Translations under genes and position numbers: made by a program
Notes under the pieces: model-generated
The model's database searches: none
Told to the model about the DNA's origin: nothing
What the model saw: the letters and a program-made list of their open reading frames with translations, nothing else
Assembly (NCBI RefSeq): GCF_030316855.1
Contig: NZ_JASZYR010000011.1
Coordinates: forward strand, 62,001 to 126,000
From: Variovorax sp. J22P240
GTDB taxonomy: Bacteria; Pseudomonadota; Gammaproteobacteria; Burkholderiales; Burkholderiaceae_C
DNA: 64,000 nucleotides
Direction: 5' to 3'
Shown here: positions 33,011 through 41,508 of the stretch, in pieces
Numbering within the stretch: the stretch's first letter is position 1
How the letters are laid out: each line of letters begins with the position of its first letter

Positions 33011-34246
33011 CTACGGGCGCGGCGTCGGAAGGCGGGCGAATGCGATCGTCGCGACGACCAGCAGCACGGCAATGGTCGCGAGCACTGCGCTGTACGTCTC
33101 CACGCCATGCGCGATGGCGACCGAAGCCGCCACACCGGTGATCCATTGCATCAACGCGACACCGAGGAACATCGCCATCGTGAAGACCGCCATCGCACGC
33201 CCGGTGATGGCCGCCGGGTATGCGACCCGCACATCGGCGTACTGCCAGACGATGAATCCCGAGAGCAACCCGATCAGGATGGTTCCGCCCACGTCGATCC
33301 ACGCCGAGGTGCCAAAGGCGATGGCGAGGAACAGGGCCGCATACGCGAGGCTGCAGGCCACGATGCGCCGGCGCCGCACCGGCCCGTCGCGGTCCAGCCG
33401 ACCGAAGAGTGGTGACCCGAAGAGAGAGATCACCGAAACGATCAGTGCCACATTGCCACTCTGCACCAGCGAATAGCCCTGCCGCTCCATCAGCAAGGGC
33501 CCGAGCCAAAGGCCGCGCAGGGAAATGAAGGCGGCGTAGGTCACGGCACCGAGCACCATGATCCCGAGCGTGTGCGGCATGGCGAAGAGCGAACCGAACT
33601 GCCGCAAAGCGCCCAGAACCGACTCGCGAGGCTGCGTCCCCTGCCGCGCCGGCTCGCGCACCCACCAGAGGATCGACAGCCACGCCAGCGCGGAAGCCAT
33701 GGCCAGCACAACGAAGCCCATGCGCCATGAGCGCTCCTGCACCAGCCATGCGAGCGGCGTGCCGGTGAGCAGCATGCCGAGACCGCCGATGCCGAGCACC
33801 AGCCCTGACACCGATGCGAAGCGCGCCGCCGGGAAGTGCCGCGCGATGAACACCGTGCAGACCAGGAAGGCCGGCGCGCAGCCGACGCCGATCAGCACCT
33901 GTCCGCCCACCAGCACCAGGTAGTTCGTCGAGACGGCCGAGATCACCGCACCGACGATGGCGAGGGGAAAGGCCGTGAGCACCGTGCGGCGCACGCCGTG
34001 CAGGTCGATGCCGATGCCCATGAAGAGCTGCATCGCGCCAAAGGCGAAATGAAAGGCGCCCGAGAAGACTCCGAGCGCCTGCGCCGACAGCTTGAACTCG
34101 GCCTGCAACTGGCTTGCCATGATGGCGCCGACCGTGCGGTAGGCCTGGCTCAACGCGAACGCGGTGCACAGCGCCAGCACCATGGTCCAGGCGGTGCGCG
34201 CCGAAAGCGTGGCCGGCACGCGGCTCAGCGGAGCTTCAGCCGGCAC
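33011..34246 (-). CDS. Major facilitator superfamily transporter
   Basis: This protein of about 411 residues has 12 predicted membrane segments. The cytoplasmic loop 2-3 motif is seen as GIDLHGVRRTVL, with GVGCAPAFLVCTVFIARHFP in the next pair of helices. The substrate is unknown. The start is uncertain: GTG 34246 overlaps the end of the upstream SEC-C gene by 11 bp and suits a coupled operon, while an in-frame ATG at 34294 lies inside that gene. It converges on the BamE-like gene. Confidence 0.75.
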   Translation of the reverse strand: MPAEAPLSRVPATLSARTAWTMVLALCTAFALSQAYRTVGAIMASQLQAEFKLSAQALGVFSGAFHFAFGAMQLFMGIGIDLHGVRRTVLTAFPLAIVGAVISAVSTNYLVLVGGQVLIGVGCAPAFLVCTVFIARHFPAARFASVSGLVLGIGGLGMLLTGTPLAWLVQERSWRMGFVVLAMASALAWLSILWWVREPARQGTQPRESVLGALRQFGSLFAMPHTLGIMVLGAVTYAAFISLRGLWLGPLLMERQGYSLVQSGNVALIVSVISLFGSPLFGRLDRDGPVRRRRIVACSLAYAALFLAIAFGTSAWIDVGGTILIGLLSGFIVWQYADVRVAYPAAITGRAMAVFTMAMFLGVALMQWITGVAASVAIAHGVETYSAVLATIAVLLVVATIAFARLPTPRP

Positions 34247-35021
34247 CGTGGCACTTTTTATACTTTTTTCCGCTGCCGCAGGGACACGGGTCATTACGGC
34301 CGGGCGTCGCTTCCTTGCGGATGGTTTCGACACGCGGGCCCATGCTGCGCCAGAGTTGCCGCAGGTCGTACACCGCCCAGATCGCGGCGCCGAAATCATC
34401 GACGCGCTCCTGGCTCACGCTCGGCGGGCCGTCCTCGGTGTACATCGAGAGCACGGGCTTGCCCTTGTCGTCCTCGGTGAGGGTCACGATCGCGTCGAGC
34501 GCCTCGTCGAGCATCTGCGCGGCTTCCTTGTCGCGCGGCGGCGCCCAATCGTCCGGCCAGTTCTCGACCGCGAACATGAAGCCCAGCGCCCAGACCTGCG
34601 CGAAGGACGGGATGGCCTCGCCCTCCATCCCGGCGCGCTCTTCGTCCGGCAGCGCGGCAATCGCACCGCGCGTGTCCAGCACCTCGGGTTGCCAGGTGCG
34701 CTCGTCGTCCAGGGACTGCACGTCGGCGTCGAGGCCGACCTCGATCTCGCGCCAGCGCCGCTTCCAGCGCCAGATAAATTCCATGTGCCGGGCCGGCACG
34801 AAGCCGTCGCCCAGCAGCACGGGCCAGTATTCGGAAGGCTCGATCGGCCGGCGCGAACAGACCAGGGCAGCCATGAAGCCCTCGCAGAATTCCCATTGCG
34901 GGATCTCTTCGTCATGCTCCCGCATGGCGTCGAGGGCGTGGTCGAGGGCGTCGAAATCGTCGGGGCCGAGCGGTGCGTTGTCGGGCTGGGCGGGGGTCGG
35001 GGTGTCGGCTTGGGTTGTCAT
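34236..35021 (-). CDS. UPF0149/YecA family protein with C-terminal SEC-C motif
   Basis: This 261-residue protein has the UPF0149 (YgfB/YecA) domain at about residues 20-200 (PQWEFCEGFMAALVCSRRPI, then AQVWALGFMFAVENW) and a zinc-binding SEC-C motif at the end (GRNDPCPCGSGKKYKKCHGA; CxCxnCH ligands). The SEC-C tail is shared with SecA and is found in many ribosome- or zinc-linked proteins; the role of YecA is not known. It probably shares a transcript with the MFS gene. Confidence 0.88.
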   Translation of the reverse strand: MTTQADTPTPAQPDNAPLGPDDFDALDHALDAMREHDEEIPQWEFCEGFMAALVCSRRPIEPSEYWPVLLGDGFVPARHMEFIWRWKRRWREIEVGLDADVQSLDDERTWQPEVLDTRGAIAALPDEERAGMEGEAIPSFAQVWALGFMFAVENWPDDWAPPRDKEAAQMLDEALDAIVTLTEDDKGKPVLSMYTEDGPPSVSQERVDDFGAAIWAVYDLRQLWRSMGPRVETIRKEATPGRNDPCPCGSGKKYKKCHGAG

Positions 35022-35150
35022 GGGATTGCGGAGACAGCCCTCTATGATGCAGCAAGGCTCCCGGAGACCCTCTATTTCTACCCTGATGATTCCGCCGTTT
35101 CCGGCGCGTTACACCACGCCCGCGCCGGGCGCAACCCTGCCCCTGTCCCC

Positions 35151-36047
35151 ATGAATTCAGTGAGACGGGGCGGGTCGACCCGCGTCCAGATGCGCAAGGG
35201 CACGGCCTCGGCCCCGGCGCCGCTCGAGCCCGGCACGCCGCCGCCGCAACCCGAGGACTACGCGGAATTCCTGCGCATCACGCTGCCACAGCAAGCGAAG
35301 CAGGTGGCAAGCCACCGTTTCGGCAACGAGCGCGTATGGCTCAAGAAGGCCGGTCCGCGGCACGGCAAGCTGCGCTACCACCTGCTAGCGGCGATCGCCG
35401 GCACATTGCGGCTCGACGTGCTATCGCCGGTGCCCAATCCGGGCGGCGAGGCCGCGATCGAGATCGAGGCGCGCCGACTCAAGGCGCTGGGCACTGCGGG
35501 TCTGCGCGTGCCCGCGGTGCTGGCGCAGCAGCCCGACGGCCTGCTGATTTCCGACCTGGGCGAGAGCGGCCGCCCGTCCGTGGTGCTGCAGGAGCGGCTC
35601 GACCAGGCCGCCGCCGCGGGGCCGGCCGCGCTGCTCGGCGTCTGGCGCGAAGGGCTCGCCGCGATCGCCACTGTGCACGCGCGCGATGCCTATCTGAGCC
35701 AGGCCTTCGACCGCAACATGGTCCAGTGCCCGGACGGCACCATCGGCTACATCGACTTCGAGGACGACCCGGGCGAGACGCTGCCGCTGGCCGAATGCCA
35801 GGCGCGCGACTGGCTCAGCTACCTGCACTCCACCGCGATGCTGGTCGATGCGGCATCCCCGCACGCGGCCGCCACGCACTGGCACGGCATGCTGGCCGAT
35901 GCCAGCGACGAGGTGCGCCAGCGCCTCGCCGTCGCGGCGCGACGCATGCGCTGGCTGCGGCACCTGCCTTCCGGCCGGCGCTGGGGGCGCGACACGCAGC
36001 GCGTGCGTGCCGTGGCGAGCCTGCTGGCGCGCTGGTACGGCAGCTAG
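35151..36047 (+). CDS. Protein kinase-like (BUD32/KdkA-type) protein
   Basis: This 298-residue protein has the small kinase fold seen in BUD32-like and lipopolysaccharide kinase relatives. Features are GNERVWLKKAGPRHGKLRYH (ATP-side strand and Lys), IEIEARRLKALGTAGLRVPA (helix C Glu) and GTIGYIDFEDDPGETLPLAE, where the IDFE aspartate stands at the metal-binding DFG position. The classic HGDLxxxN loop is replaced by DAYLSQAFDRNMV, so catalytic activity is not certain. It is divergent from YecA. Start at 35151 uses the first ATG; an ATG at 35190 is also possible. Confidence 0.65.
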   Translation: MNSVRRGGSTRVQMRKGTASAPAPLEPGTPPPQPEDYAEFLRITLPQQAKQVASHRFGNERVWLKKAGPRHGKLRYHLLAAIAGTLRLDVLSPVPNPGGEAAIEIEARRLKALGTAGLRVPAVLAQQPDGLLISDLGESGRPSVVLQERLDQAAAAGPAALLGVWREGLAAIATVHARDAYLSQAFDRNMVQCPDGTIGYIDFEDDPGETLPLAECQARDWLSYLHSTAMLVDAASPHAAATHWHGMLADASDEVRQRLAVAARRMRWLRHLPSGRRWGRDTQRVRAVASLLARWYGS

Positions 36048-36087
36048 TTGCGCCAGCTCTGCCGCCAATGCCAATGCCAGGTCGAGG

Positions 36088-36489
36088 CTAGTCCCGTGAC
36101 ACGGTGACGCCCAGCGCCGCCAGGCGCTTGCGCATTGAAAGCACCGCGCGGTCCTTGCTCAGGAGCCGGGCACGGTGCGCGACCGCGAGGTCGATAAAGA
36201 TCTGGTCATCGGGGTCGCGGCAGATGCAGGATGCGCGGCCGGGCACGCCGTCGAGCAACTTCGCCTGTGCATCGAAGGCCGCGAGCACCTCGTCGGCGCC
36301 CCGCCCCTTGGCTGCGAGGCGCTCGGCGATCAGGGGATAGTCCAGCACGCGCGCGAGTTCATCGCGCATCGCACGGGTGGCGAGCCAGTGCAGTTCACCG
36401 ACCGCCAGCGCCGCGGCCAGCGGGGCACGCTCGGGATCGTCGAACACCAGCAGATCCAGGACGATGTTGGTGTCGAGGACAACGGTCAT
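36088..36489 (-). CDS. PIN-domain protein, toxin-like (COG1569 family)
   Basis: This 133-residue PIN-fold putative ribonuclease opens MTVVLDTNIVLDLLVFDD with the first catalytic Asp. It has MRDELARVLDYP with the conserved Glu and CRDPDDQIFIDLAVAH with the DxDD metal site. The family is annotated as toxin component of toxin-antitoxin systems, but no antitoxin gene is adjacent. The start at 36489 is the first ATG; an in-frame TTG at 36513 would overlap the GST stop by 4 bp. It follows the GST gene on the same strand. Confidence 0.75.
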   Translation of the reverse strand: MTVVLDTNIVLDLLVFDDPERAPLAAALAVGELHWLATRAMRDELARVLDYPLIAERLAAKGRGADEVLAAFDAQAKLLDGVPGRASCICRDPDDQIFIDLAVAHRARLLSKDRAVLSMRKRLAALGVTVSRD

Positions 36490-36509
36490 GCGGGACGCGC
36501 GCTCTGCAG

Positions 36510-37214
36510 TCAACCGCGGCGCGGAATGCCCAGGCCCGTGACCACCGCGGGCCGGCTGACGAAGGCCGCCAGCACGCGATTCACGTTCGGAAAGTCCTGG
36601 ATGCCCACCAGATCGCCCGCTTCATAGAAGCCGATCAGGTTGCGCACCCACGGGAAGGTCGCGATGTCGGCGATGGTGAAGTCATCGCCCATGATCCAGG
36701 CGCGGCCCTTCAGGCGCTGCTCCAGCACGTTGAGCAGGCGCTTCGATTCGGCGACGTAGCGGTCACGTGGTCGCTTGTCCTCGTAGTCCCTGCCGGCGAA
36801 CTTGTTGAAGAAGCCGAGCTGGCCGAACATCGGCCCGATGCCGCCCATCTGGAACATGAGCCACTGGATGGTCTCGTAGCGGCCCGCGGCGTCCCGGGAG
36901 ATGAGCTTGCCGGTCTTGTCGGCCAGGTAGATCAGGATGGCGCCCGATTCGAACAGCGCCAGCGGCTTGCCGCCCGGCCCGTGGGGGTCGAGGATGGCCG
37001 GAATCTTGTTGTTGGGATTGAGCGAGAGGAACTCCGGCGACATCTGGTCGTGCGTTTCGAAGCTCACCAGATGCGGCTCGTAAGGCAGGCCCGTCTCTTC
37101 CAGCATGATCGACACCTTGACGCCGTTGGGCGTGGGCAGCGAATAGAGCTGGAGCCGGTCCGGATGCTGGGCGGGCCATTTCTTCGTGATGGTGAAAGCG
37201 GACAGATCGGTCAT
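36510..37214 (-). CDS. Glutathione S-transferase (YghU/Ure2p-like)
   Basis: This 234-residue GST has a thioredoxin-fold N-terminal domain and an alpha-helical C-terminal domain. The glutathione site is seen in LYSLPTPNGVKVSIMLEETG (catalytic Asn/Thr region), NPNNKIPAILDPHGPG (cis-Pro) and FESGAILIYLADKTGKLI. The extension before the first strand (TDLSAFTITKKWPAQHPDRL) and the PNGxK motif are those of YghU/YfcG-type disulfide-bond reductase GSTs. It is probably cytoplasmic and detoxifying or a disulfide reductase. Confidence 0.88.
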   Translation of the reverse strand: MTDLSAFTITKKWPAQHPDRLQLYSLPTPNGVKVSIMLEETGLPYEPHLVSFETHDQMSPEFLSLNPNNKIPAILDPHGPGGKPLALFESGAILIYLADKTGKLISRDAAGRYETIQWLMFQMGGIGPMFGQLGFFNKFAGRDYEDKRPRDRYVAESKRLLNVLEQRLKGRAWIMGDDFTIADIATFPWVRNLIGFYEAGDLVGIQDFPNVNRVLAAFVSRPAVVTGLGIPRRG

Positions 37215-37332
37215 GAGGTGATGCGTGTTCGGTTCGGGATGGGCGTGCATTCTGTCCCAGGTGCGCGTCGGCTGCTTGTTCGCTACGCTCTGGCCCTGCT
37301 TCATCTGGCCCTGATTTTTCGGAGACTACGAC

Positions 37333-38367
37333 ATGACCACCCGACCCCTCTTCAGTTCGACGATCGCGGGCAGCCTGCCCAAGCCGGCGTGGCTGGCCGA
37401 AACTCAAAAGCTCTGGCCGCAATGGAAATCGGAAGGCGCCGAACTCGCGCAAGCCAAGGCCGACGCCACGCTGCTGTGGATCAAGGCGCAGGAAGATGCA
37501 GGCCTCGACGTGATCGGCGACGGCGAGCAGTCGCGCCAGCATTTCGTGCACGGCTTTCTCGAACAGGTCGAGGGCATCGACTTCGAGCACAAGGTGAAGA
37601 TGGGCATCCGCGACAACCGCTATGACGCGATGGTGCCGCAGGTGGTGTCGGCGCTGCGGCTCAAGGGCCGGGTGCATGCGGCCGAAGCCCGGCTGCTGCG
37701 CGCCCACACCCCACGCAAAATCAAGTTCACGCTGCCCGGCCCGATGACCATCGTCGACACCGTGGCCGACCAGTTCTATGGCGATCGCGTGAAGATGGCG
37801 ATGGCCTTCGCCGAACTGCTGAACCAGGAGGCGCTCGCGCTGCAGGCCGACGGCGTGGACATCATCCAGTTCGACGAGCCCGCCTTCAATGTCTACATGA
37901 AGGACGCCGCAGACTGGGGCGTGCAGGCGCTGGAACGCGCCGCGCAGGGACTGACCTGCACCACGGCCGTCCACATCTGCTATGGCTACGGCATCAAGGC
38001 GAATGTCGACTGGAAGGCGACGCTCGGCGAGGAATGGCGCCAGTACGAGGCGGTGTTCCCGGCGCTGGCGAAGAGCAGCATCGACCAGGTGAGCCTGGAG
38101 TGCTTCCACTCCCATGTGCCACCGCACCTCATGAGCCTGCTCGAAGGCAAGGACGTGATGGTCGGCGTGATCGACGTGGCGAGCGACACCATCGAGACAC
38201 CCGAGCAGATTGCCGACACCATCGGGCAGGCGCTGCAGTACGTACCGAAGCAAAGGCTCCTGCCCTGCACCAACTGCGGACTGGCGCCGATGGATCGAGA
38301 AGTGGCGCTGCAGAAGCTGCAGGCGCTGGCCGAGGGCGCAGCGCTGGCGCGCAAGCGCTACGGATGA
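37333..38367 (+). CDS. Short cobalamin-independent methionine synthase (core MetE type)
   Basis: This 344-residue protein corresponds to the catalytic C-terminal half of MetE only. The zinc ligands are seen in VHICYGYG (His and Cys), LECFHSH (Glu) and LLPCTNCGLAP (second Cys), and the substrate-binding IIQFDEPAF follows. Short core MetE proteins are known folate-independent methionine synthases that use alternative methyl donors, some with a DUF1852 partner (MesX); none is adjacent here. GGAGACTACGAC before the ATG gives a ribosome site. Confidence 0.85.
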   Translation: MTTRPLFSSTIAGSLPKPAWLAETQKLWPQWKSEGAELAQAKADATLLWIKAQEDAGLDVIGDGEQSRQHFVHGFLEQVEGIDFEHKVKMGIRDNRYDAMVPQVVSALRLKGRVHAAEARLLRAHTPRKIKFTLPGPMTIVDTVADQFYGDRVKMAMAFAELLNQEALALQADGVDIIQFDEPAFNVYMKDAADWGVQALERAAQGLTCTTAVHICYGYGIKANVDWKATLGEEWRQYEAVFPALAKSSIDQVSLECFHSHVPPHLMSLLEGKDVMVGVIDVASDTIETPEQIADTIGQALQYVPKQRLLPCTNCGLAPMDREVALQKLQALAEGAALARKRYG

Positions 38368-38383
38368 ACGGCGAGCGCCGGGA

Positions 38384-39640
38384 TCAGGGCCGGGTGCGCG
38401 CTGATCCGGCCACCATGTCGAACTTGAACAACCGGCACTCGATCGGCCCGTTCCACATCGGCACGCGGCGCGATTCCTTCAGGCGCATGCGCTTGGGCAA
38501 TTGCAGGTCCGGCGTGAGCACCCAGGCGGTCCAGCCGGCGTAGTTCTTCTTCCAGTGGCTTGCGAGTTGGACGAAGAACTCGCCGCCGTCTTCGGTTTGC
38601 GCCTCTTCGCGCCCGCGTGCTGCGGTGGGCACGCCATCACCGCTTCTGCCGCGCGCGATGCCGCCAACCTCGATGCGCTCGCCATAGGGCGGGTTCAGCA
38701 CGATCACGCCCGACTCGACCGGCGGCATGCGCTGCAACGCATCGCCGCCGCGGAACTGCACGGCCTGCGCAACACCGGCACGCTCGGCATTGCGTTCGGC
38801 AAAGTCGACCATGCGGTGCGACACGTCCGAACCGAAAATGGCCGGCACCTTCGCGCCGGCGTCCGGCTCCGGCGCGGCCTCGGCCTTCAGCGCCGCCCAG
38901 ACGTGCGGCTGGAACGGCAGCAGCTTCTCGAAGCCGAAGCGCCGCAGCGACCCGGCCGCGATGCCGCCCGCGATCTGCGCCGCCTCGATCGCGATGGTGC
39001 CGCTGCCGCAGCAGGGGTCGTACAGCGGCTCGGCCGACACCTCACCGGTTTCCGGGTTCCACCAGCCGCTCGCGGCCAGCATGGCGGCTGCGAGCGTTTC
39101 CTTCAGCGGGGCGTCGCCCTTGTCCTGGCGCCAGCCGCGCTTGAAGAGCGGTTCGCCGGAGGTGTCGATGTAGAAGGTGCAGAGGTCGGTCGTCAGATGC
39201 GCGAACACGCGCGTGTCGGGCCACTGGGTCTCGATGCTGGGCCGCACGCCGCCGGCCTTGGCGCGAAAGCGGTCGGCGATCGCGTCCTTGATGCGCAGGG
39301 TCGCGAAGTTGAGGCTCTGCAGCGGGCTGTGCTGCGCGGTGGTCTCGATCTTGAAAGTGTGCTTCGGGGTGAACCAGATTTCCCAGGCCACGCCGCTCGC
39401 GATGCCGTAGAGGTCGTTCTCGCTGCGGTAGGGCGCATGGGCCAGTTCGATCAGCACGCGCTGGGCGAGCCGCGAATGAAGATTGAGCTTGAGCGCGTCG
39501 CGCCAGTCGGCCCGCACGCGAACGCCGCCGCGCAAGGTGAGCAGGTCCTGCCCCACGCGTCCGGTCAGCGCATGCACTTCCTGCGCCAGGAATTCCTCGA
39601 CGCCGGCGGCGCAAGGGAGAAAAAGAGAAAGGTCGTTCAC
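38384..39640 (-). CDS. THUMP-domain class I RNA methyltransferase (RlmL-type)
   Basis: This 418-residue protein has a THUMP RNA-binding region in the first 150 residues, with GIASGVAWEIWFTPKHTFKI at its core. A SAM-dependent methyltransferase domain follows, with LYDPCCGSGTIAIEAAQIAG (motif I) and VIVLNPPYGERIEVGG (catalytic NPPY). This matches the RlmL/YpsC group that makes N2-methylguanosine in 23S rRNA. The start is GTG 39640. It converges on the metE-like gene and diverges from a kinase gene. Confidence 0.88.
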   Translation of the reverse strand: MNDLSLFLPCAAGVEEFLAQEVHALTGRVGQDLLTLRGGVRVRADWRDALKLNLHSRLAQRVLIELAHAPYRSENDLYGIASGVAWEIWFTPKHTFKIETTAQHSPLQSLNFATLRIKDAIADRFRAKAGGVRPSIETQWPDTRVFAHLTTDLCTFYIDTSGEPLFKRGWRQDKGDAPLKETLAAAMLAASGWWNPETGEVSAEPLYDPCCGSGTIAIEAAQIAGGIAAGSLRRFGFEKLLPFQPHVWAALKAEAAPEPDAGAKVPAIFGSDVSHRMVDFAERNAERAGVAQAVQFRGGDALQRMPPVESGVIVLNPPYGERIEVGGIARGRSGDGVPTAARGREEAQTEDGGEFFVQLASHWKKNYAGWTAWVLTPDLQLPKRMRLKESRRVPMWNGPIECRLFKFDMVAGSARTRP

Positions 39641-39711
39641 CGTGCGATTGTCGCCGGGACCGTCTTTTCCATGTGTCTTCCCCTTGTAGCTGCTCTATAG
39701 TGCGTTCGCCG

Positions 39712-41487
39712 ATGAGCTCCGCGCCCGCTGCCCCCGCACACCCCGAGGCTTCGCCGGCCGATCGGTTCGCGATCCATTGCGAGGTGCTTCGGCTCAGTGC
39801 CCAGCCCAGCGGGCCCGTGCTGCTCGTGCAGTTCTTGCTCGACTGCGGCGTGGCCGCCCTGTTCGCGTGGCAGTACTCGGTGCTGCATGCCGGCATCTGG
39901 ATCGTGCTGATCGCGATCACCACGGCCTACCGGGGCTTCTTTCCGCAACATTTGCCCGAGACGCTGACACCCGAGAACCTGCCGCCGGCGCTGCGCCTGC
40001 ACACGCTGCGCATCGCGGTGCACGAAGGCGCGCACGGCGCGGCGGGCGTCCTGCTCTTCAACCGGGCCGACAGCACGGCGCAACTGATGCTCGGCCTGGT
40101 CATCATGGCGATGACACTGTCGTCCGTGTTCTCCGTGTCGTACTACACGCCGGCGATGCAGCTCGCCATCACACTGCTGCTGGCGCCGGTGATCGTGATG
40201 GGGCTCGCGACCGGATCGCCCGCCATGATGGTCCTTTCGGTGCTCGGCATCGGTCTGCTCGCCATGGTCTGGAAGCTGGTGGCCGAGCGCTCGCGCCAGC
40301 TCGAGGAGAACATCGGCCTTCGCCACAACGAAAGCACCTTGCGCGAACAGGCGCTGGCCGGCCTGCGCGAATCGCAGCAGGCCCAGGCCGAGCGCCTGCG
40401 CTTCTTCTCGGCGGCCAACCACGACTTGCGGCAGCCGGTGATGGCGATGGGCCTCCAGGCCGAGGTGCTGCGCCACCAACTGGACGCCGGGGAGGACCGG
40501 CTCACGGTGCAGAACACCGTCGCGGCGCTGTCGCGGGCGCAGCAGGCGCTCGAGGCGCTCACCAATCAACTGCTGGAGATTGGACGCATCGAGGCCGCGG
40601 CCGATCCGATCACGCCGTCCGCGGTCGCGCTCGCGCCGCTGCTGCACGAGTTCGCACGCCAGGCCGGCAGCGGCCGCGTGCGGGTGCGCTGCCCGGCCGA
40701 CGCGGCGGCGTGGACGGACCCGGTCGCCCTGCGGCGCATCCTCGGCAACCTGGTGGACAACGCGCTCAAGTTCACGCCCCACGGCCGCGTGCTGCTGGCC
40801 TGCAGGCGGCGCAGCGAGGGCTGGCGCATCGAGGTGCGGGACGCCGGCATCGGCATCGCCCCGGAAGCACAGGATCGCGTGTTCGGCGACTTCGAGCAGG
40901 TCGGCAACGTCGAGCGAAACCTGCAGCGCGGGCACGGGTTGGGGCTTGCCATCGTGCGGCGGCTGGCGGAGCGCCTGGGTTTGCTGATCACGCTGCGGTC
41001 CGTGCCGGGGCGAGGTTCGGTGTTCGGCTTCGTGCTGCCCGCCGCACCGCAGGGCGCCCCGTTGGCGCCTGCGCTCGTCTCAGCCACCGAGATCGCCAAG
41101 GGAACGCAGGGCGCCACGATGCTGCGCCCCGGCCTCGCCGTGCTGGTGGTGGAGGACAACGCCGTGGTGGCCGACAGCATCGCGGCGCTGCTGCGTCTGT
41201 GGGGCGCCAGTCCGCGCCTCTACGCCAGCGCGGCGGAGACGCTGGGCCTCGCAGATCTGTCGACGATCGACGTCGCGCTGTGCGACATCCGTCTGCCGGG
41301 CGAGATGGACGGCATTGCGCTCGCGAAGGAACTGCAGCGTCTCCGGCCGGACCTGGCCATCGCGCTCGTGTCGGCAGACATCGACGACACGATGCAGCGA
41401 GTCGCCCGCGAGCGCGGCTGGGAGGCGCTGCGCAAACCCGTCCAGCCGGCCGCCCTGCGTGCGCTCCTGCTGCGGGCGCAGGGCTGA
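39712..41487 (+). CDS. Membrane hybrid histidine kinase with C-terminal receiver
   Basis: This 591-residue kinase has four to six N-terminal hydrophobic segments (about residues 28-190), a HisKA domain with RFFSAANHDLRQPVMAMGL, and a HATPase domain (NLVDNALKFTPHG, RDAGIGIA, RGHGLGLAIVRRLAER). The C-terminal receiver has phospho-Asp in VALCDIRLPGEMD and Lys in ALRKPVQP. Its layout matches the kinase at 21192-23000, including the HDLRQP motif, so the two are paralogues. No regulator gene is adjacent here. The signal is unknown. Confidence 0.88.
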   Translation: MSSAPAAPAHPEASPADRFAIHCEVLRLSAQPSGPVLLVQFLLDCGVAALFAWQYSVLHAGIWIVLIAITTAYRGFFPQHLPETLTPENLPPALRLHTLRIAVHEGAHGAAGVLLFNRADSTAQLMLGLVIMAMTLSSVFSVSYYTPAMQLAITLLLAPVIVMGLATGSPAMMVLSVLGIGLLAMVWKLVAERSRQLEENIGLRHNESTLREQALAGLRESQQAQAERLRFFSAANHDLRQPVMAMGLQAEVLRHQLDAGEDRLTVQNTVAALSRAQQALEALTNQLLEIGRIEAAADPITPSAVALAPLLHEFARQAGSGRVRVRCPADAAAWTDPVALRRILGNLVDNALKFTPHGRVLLACRRRSEGWRIEVRDAGIGIAPEAQDRVFGDFEQVGNVERNLQRGHGLGLAIVRRLAERLGLLITLRSVPGRGSVFGFVLPAAPQGAPLAPALVSATEIAKGTQGATMLRPGLAVLVVEDNAVVADSIAALLRLWGASPRLYASAAETLGLADLSTIDVALCDIRLPGEMDGIALAKELQRLRPDLAIALVSADIDDTMQRVARERGWEALRKPVQPAALRALLLRAQG

Positions 41488-41508
41488 ACGCAGGCTTATG
41501 CTTTGCGC

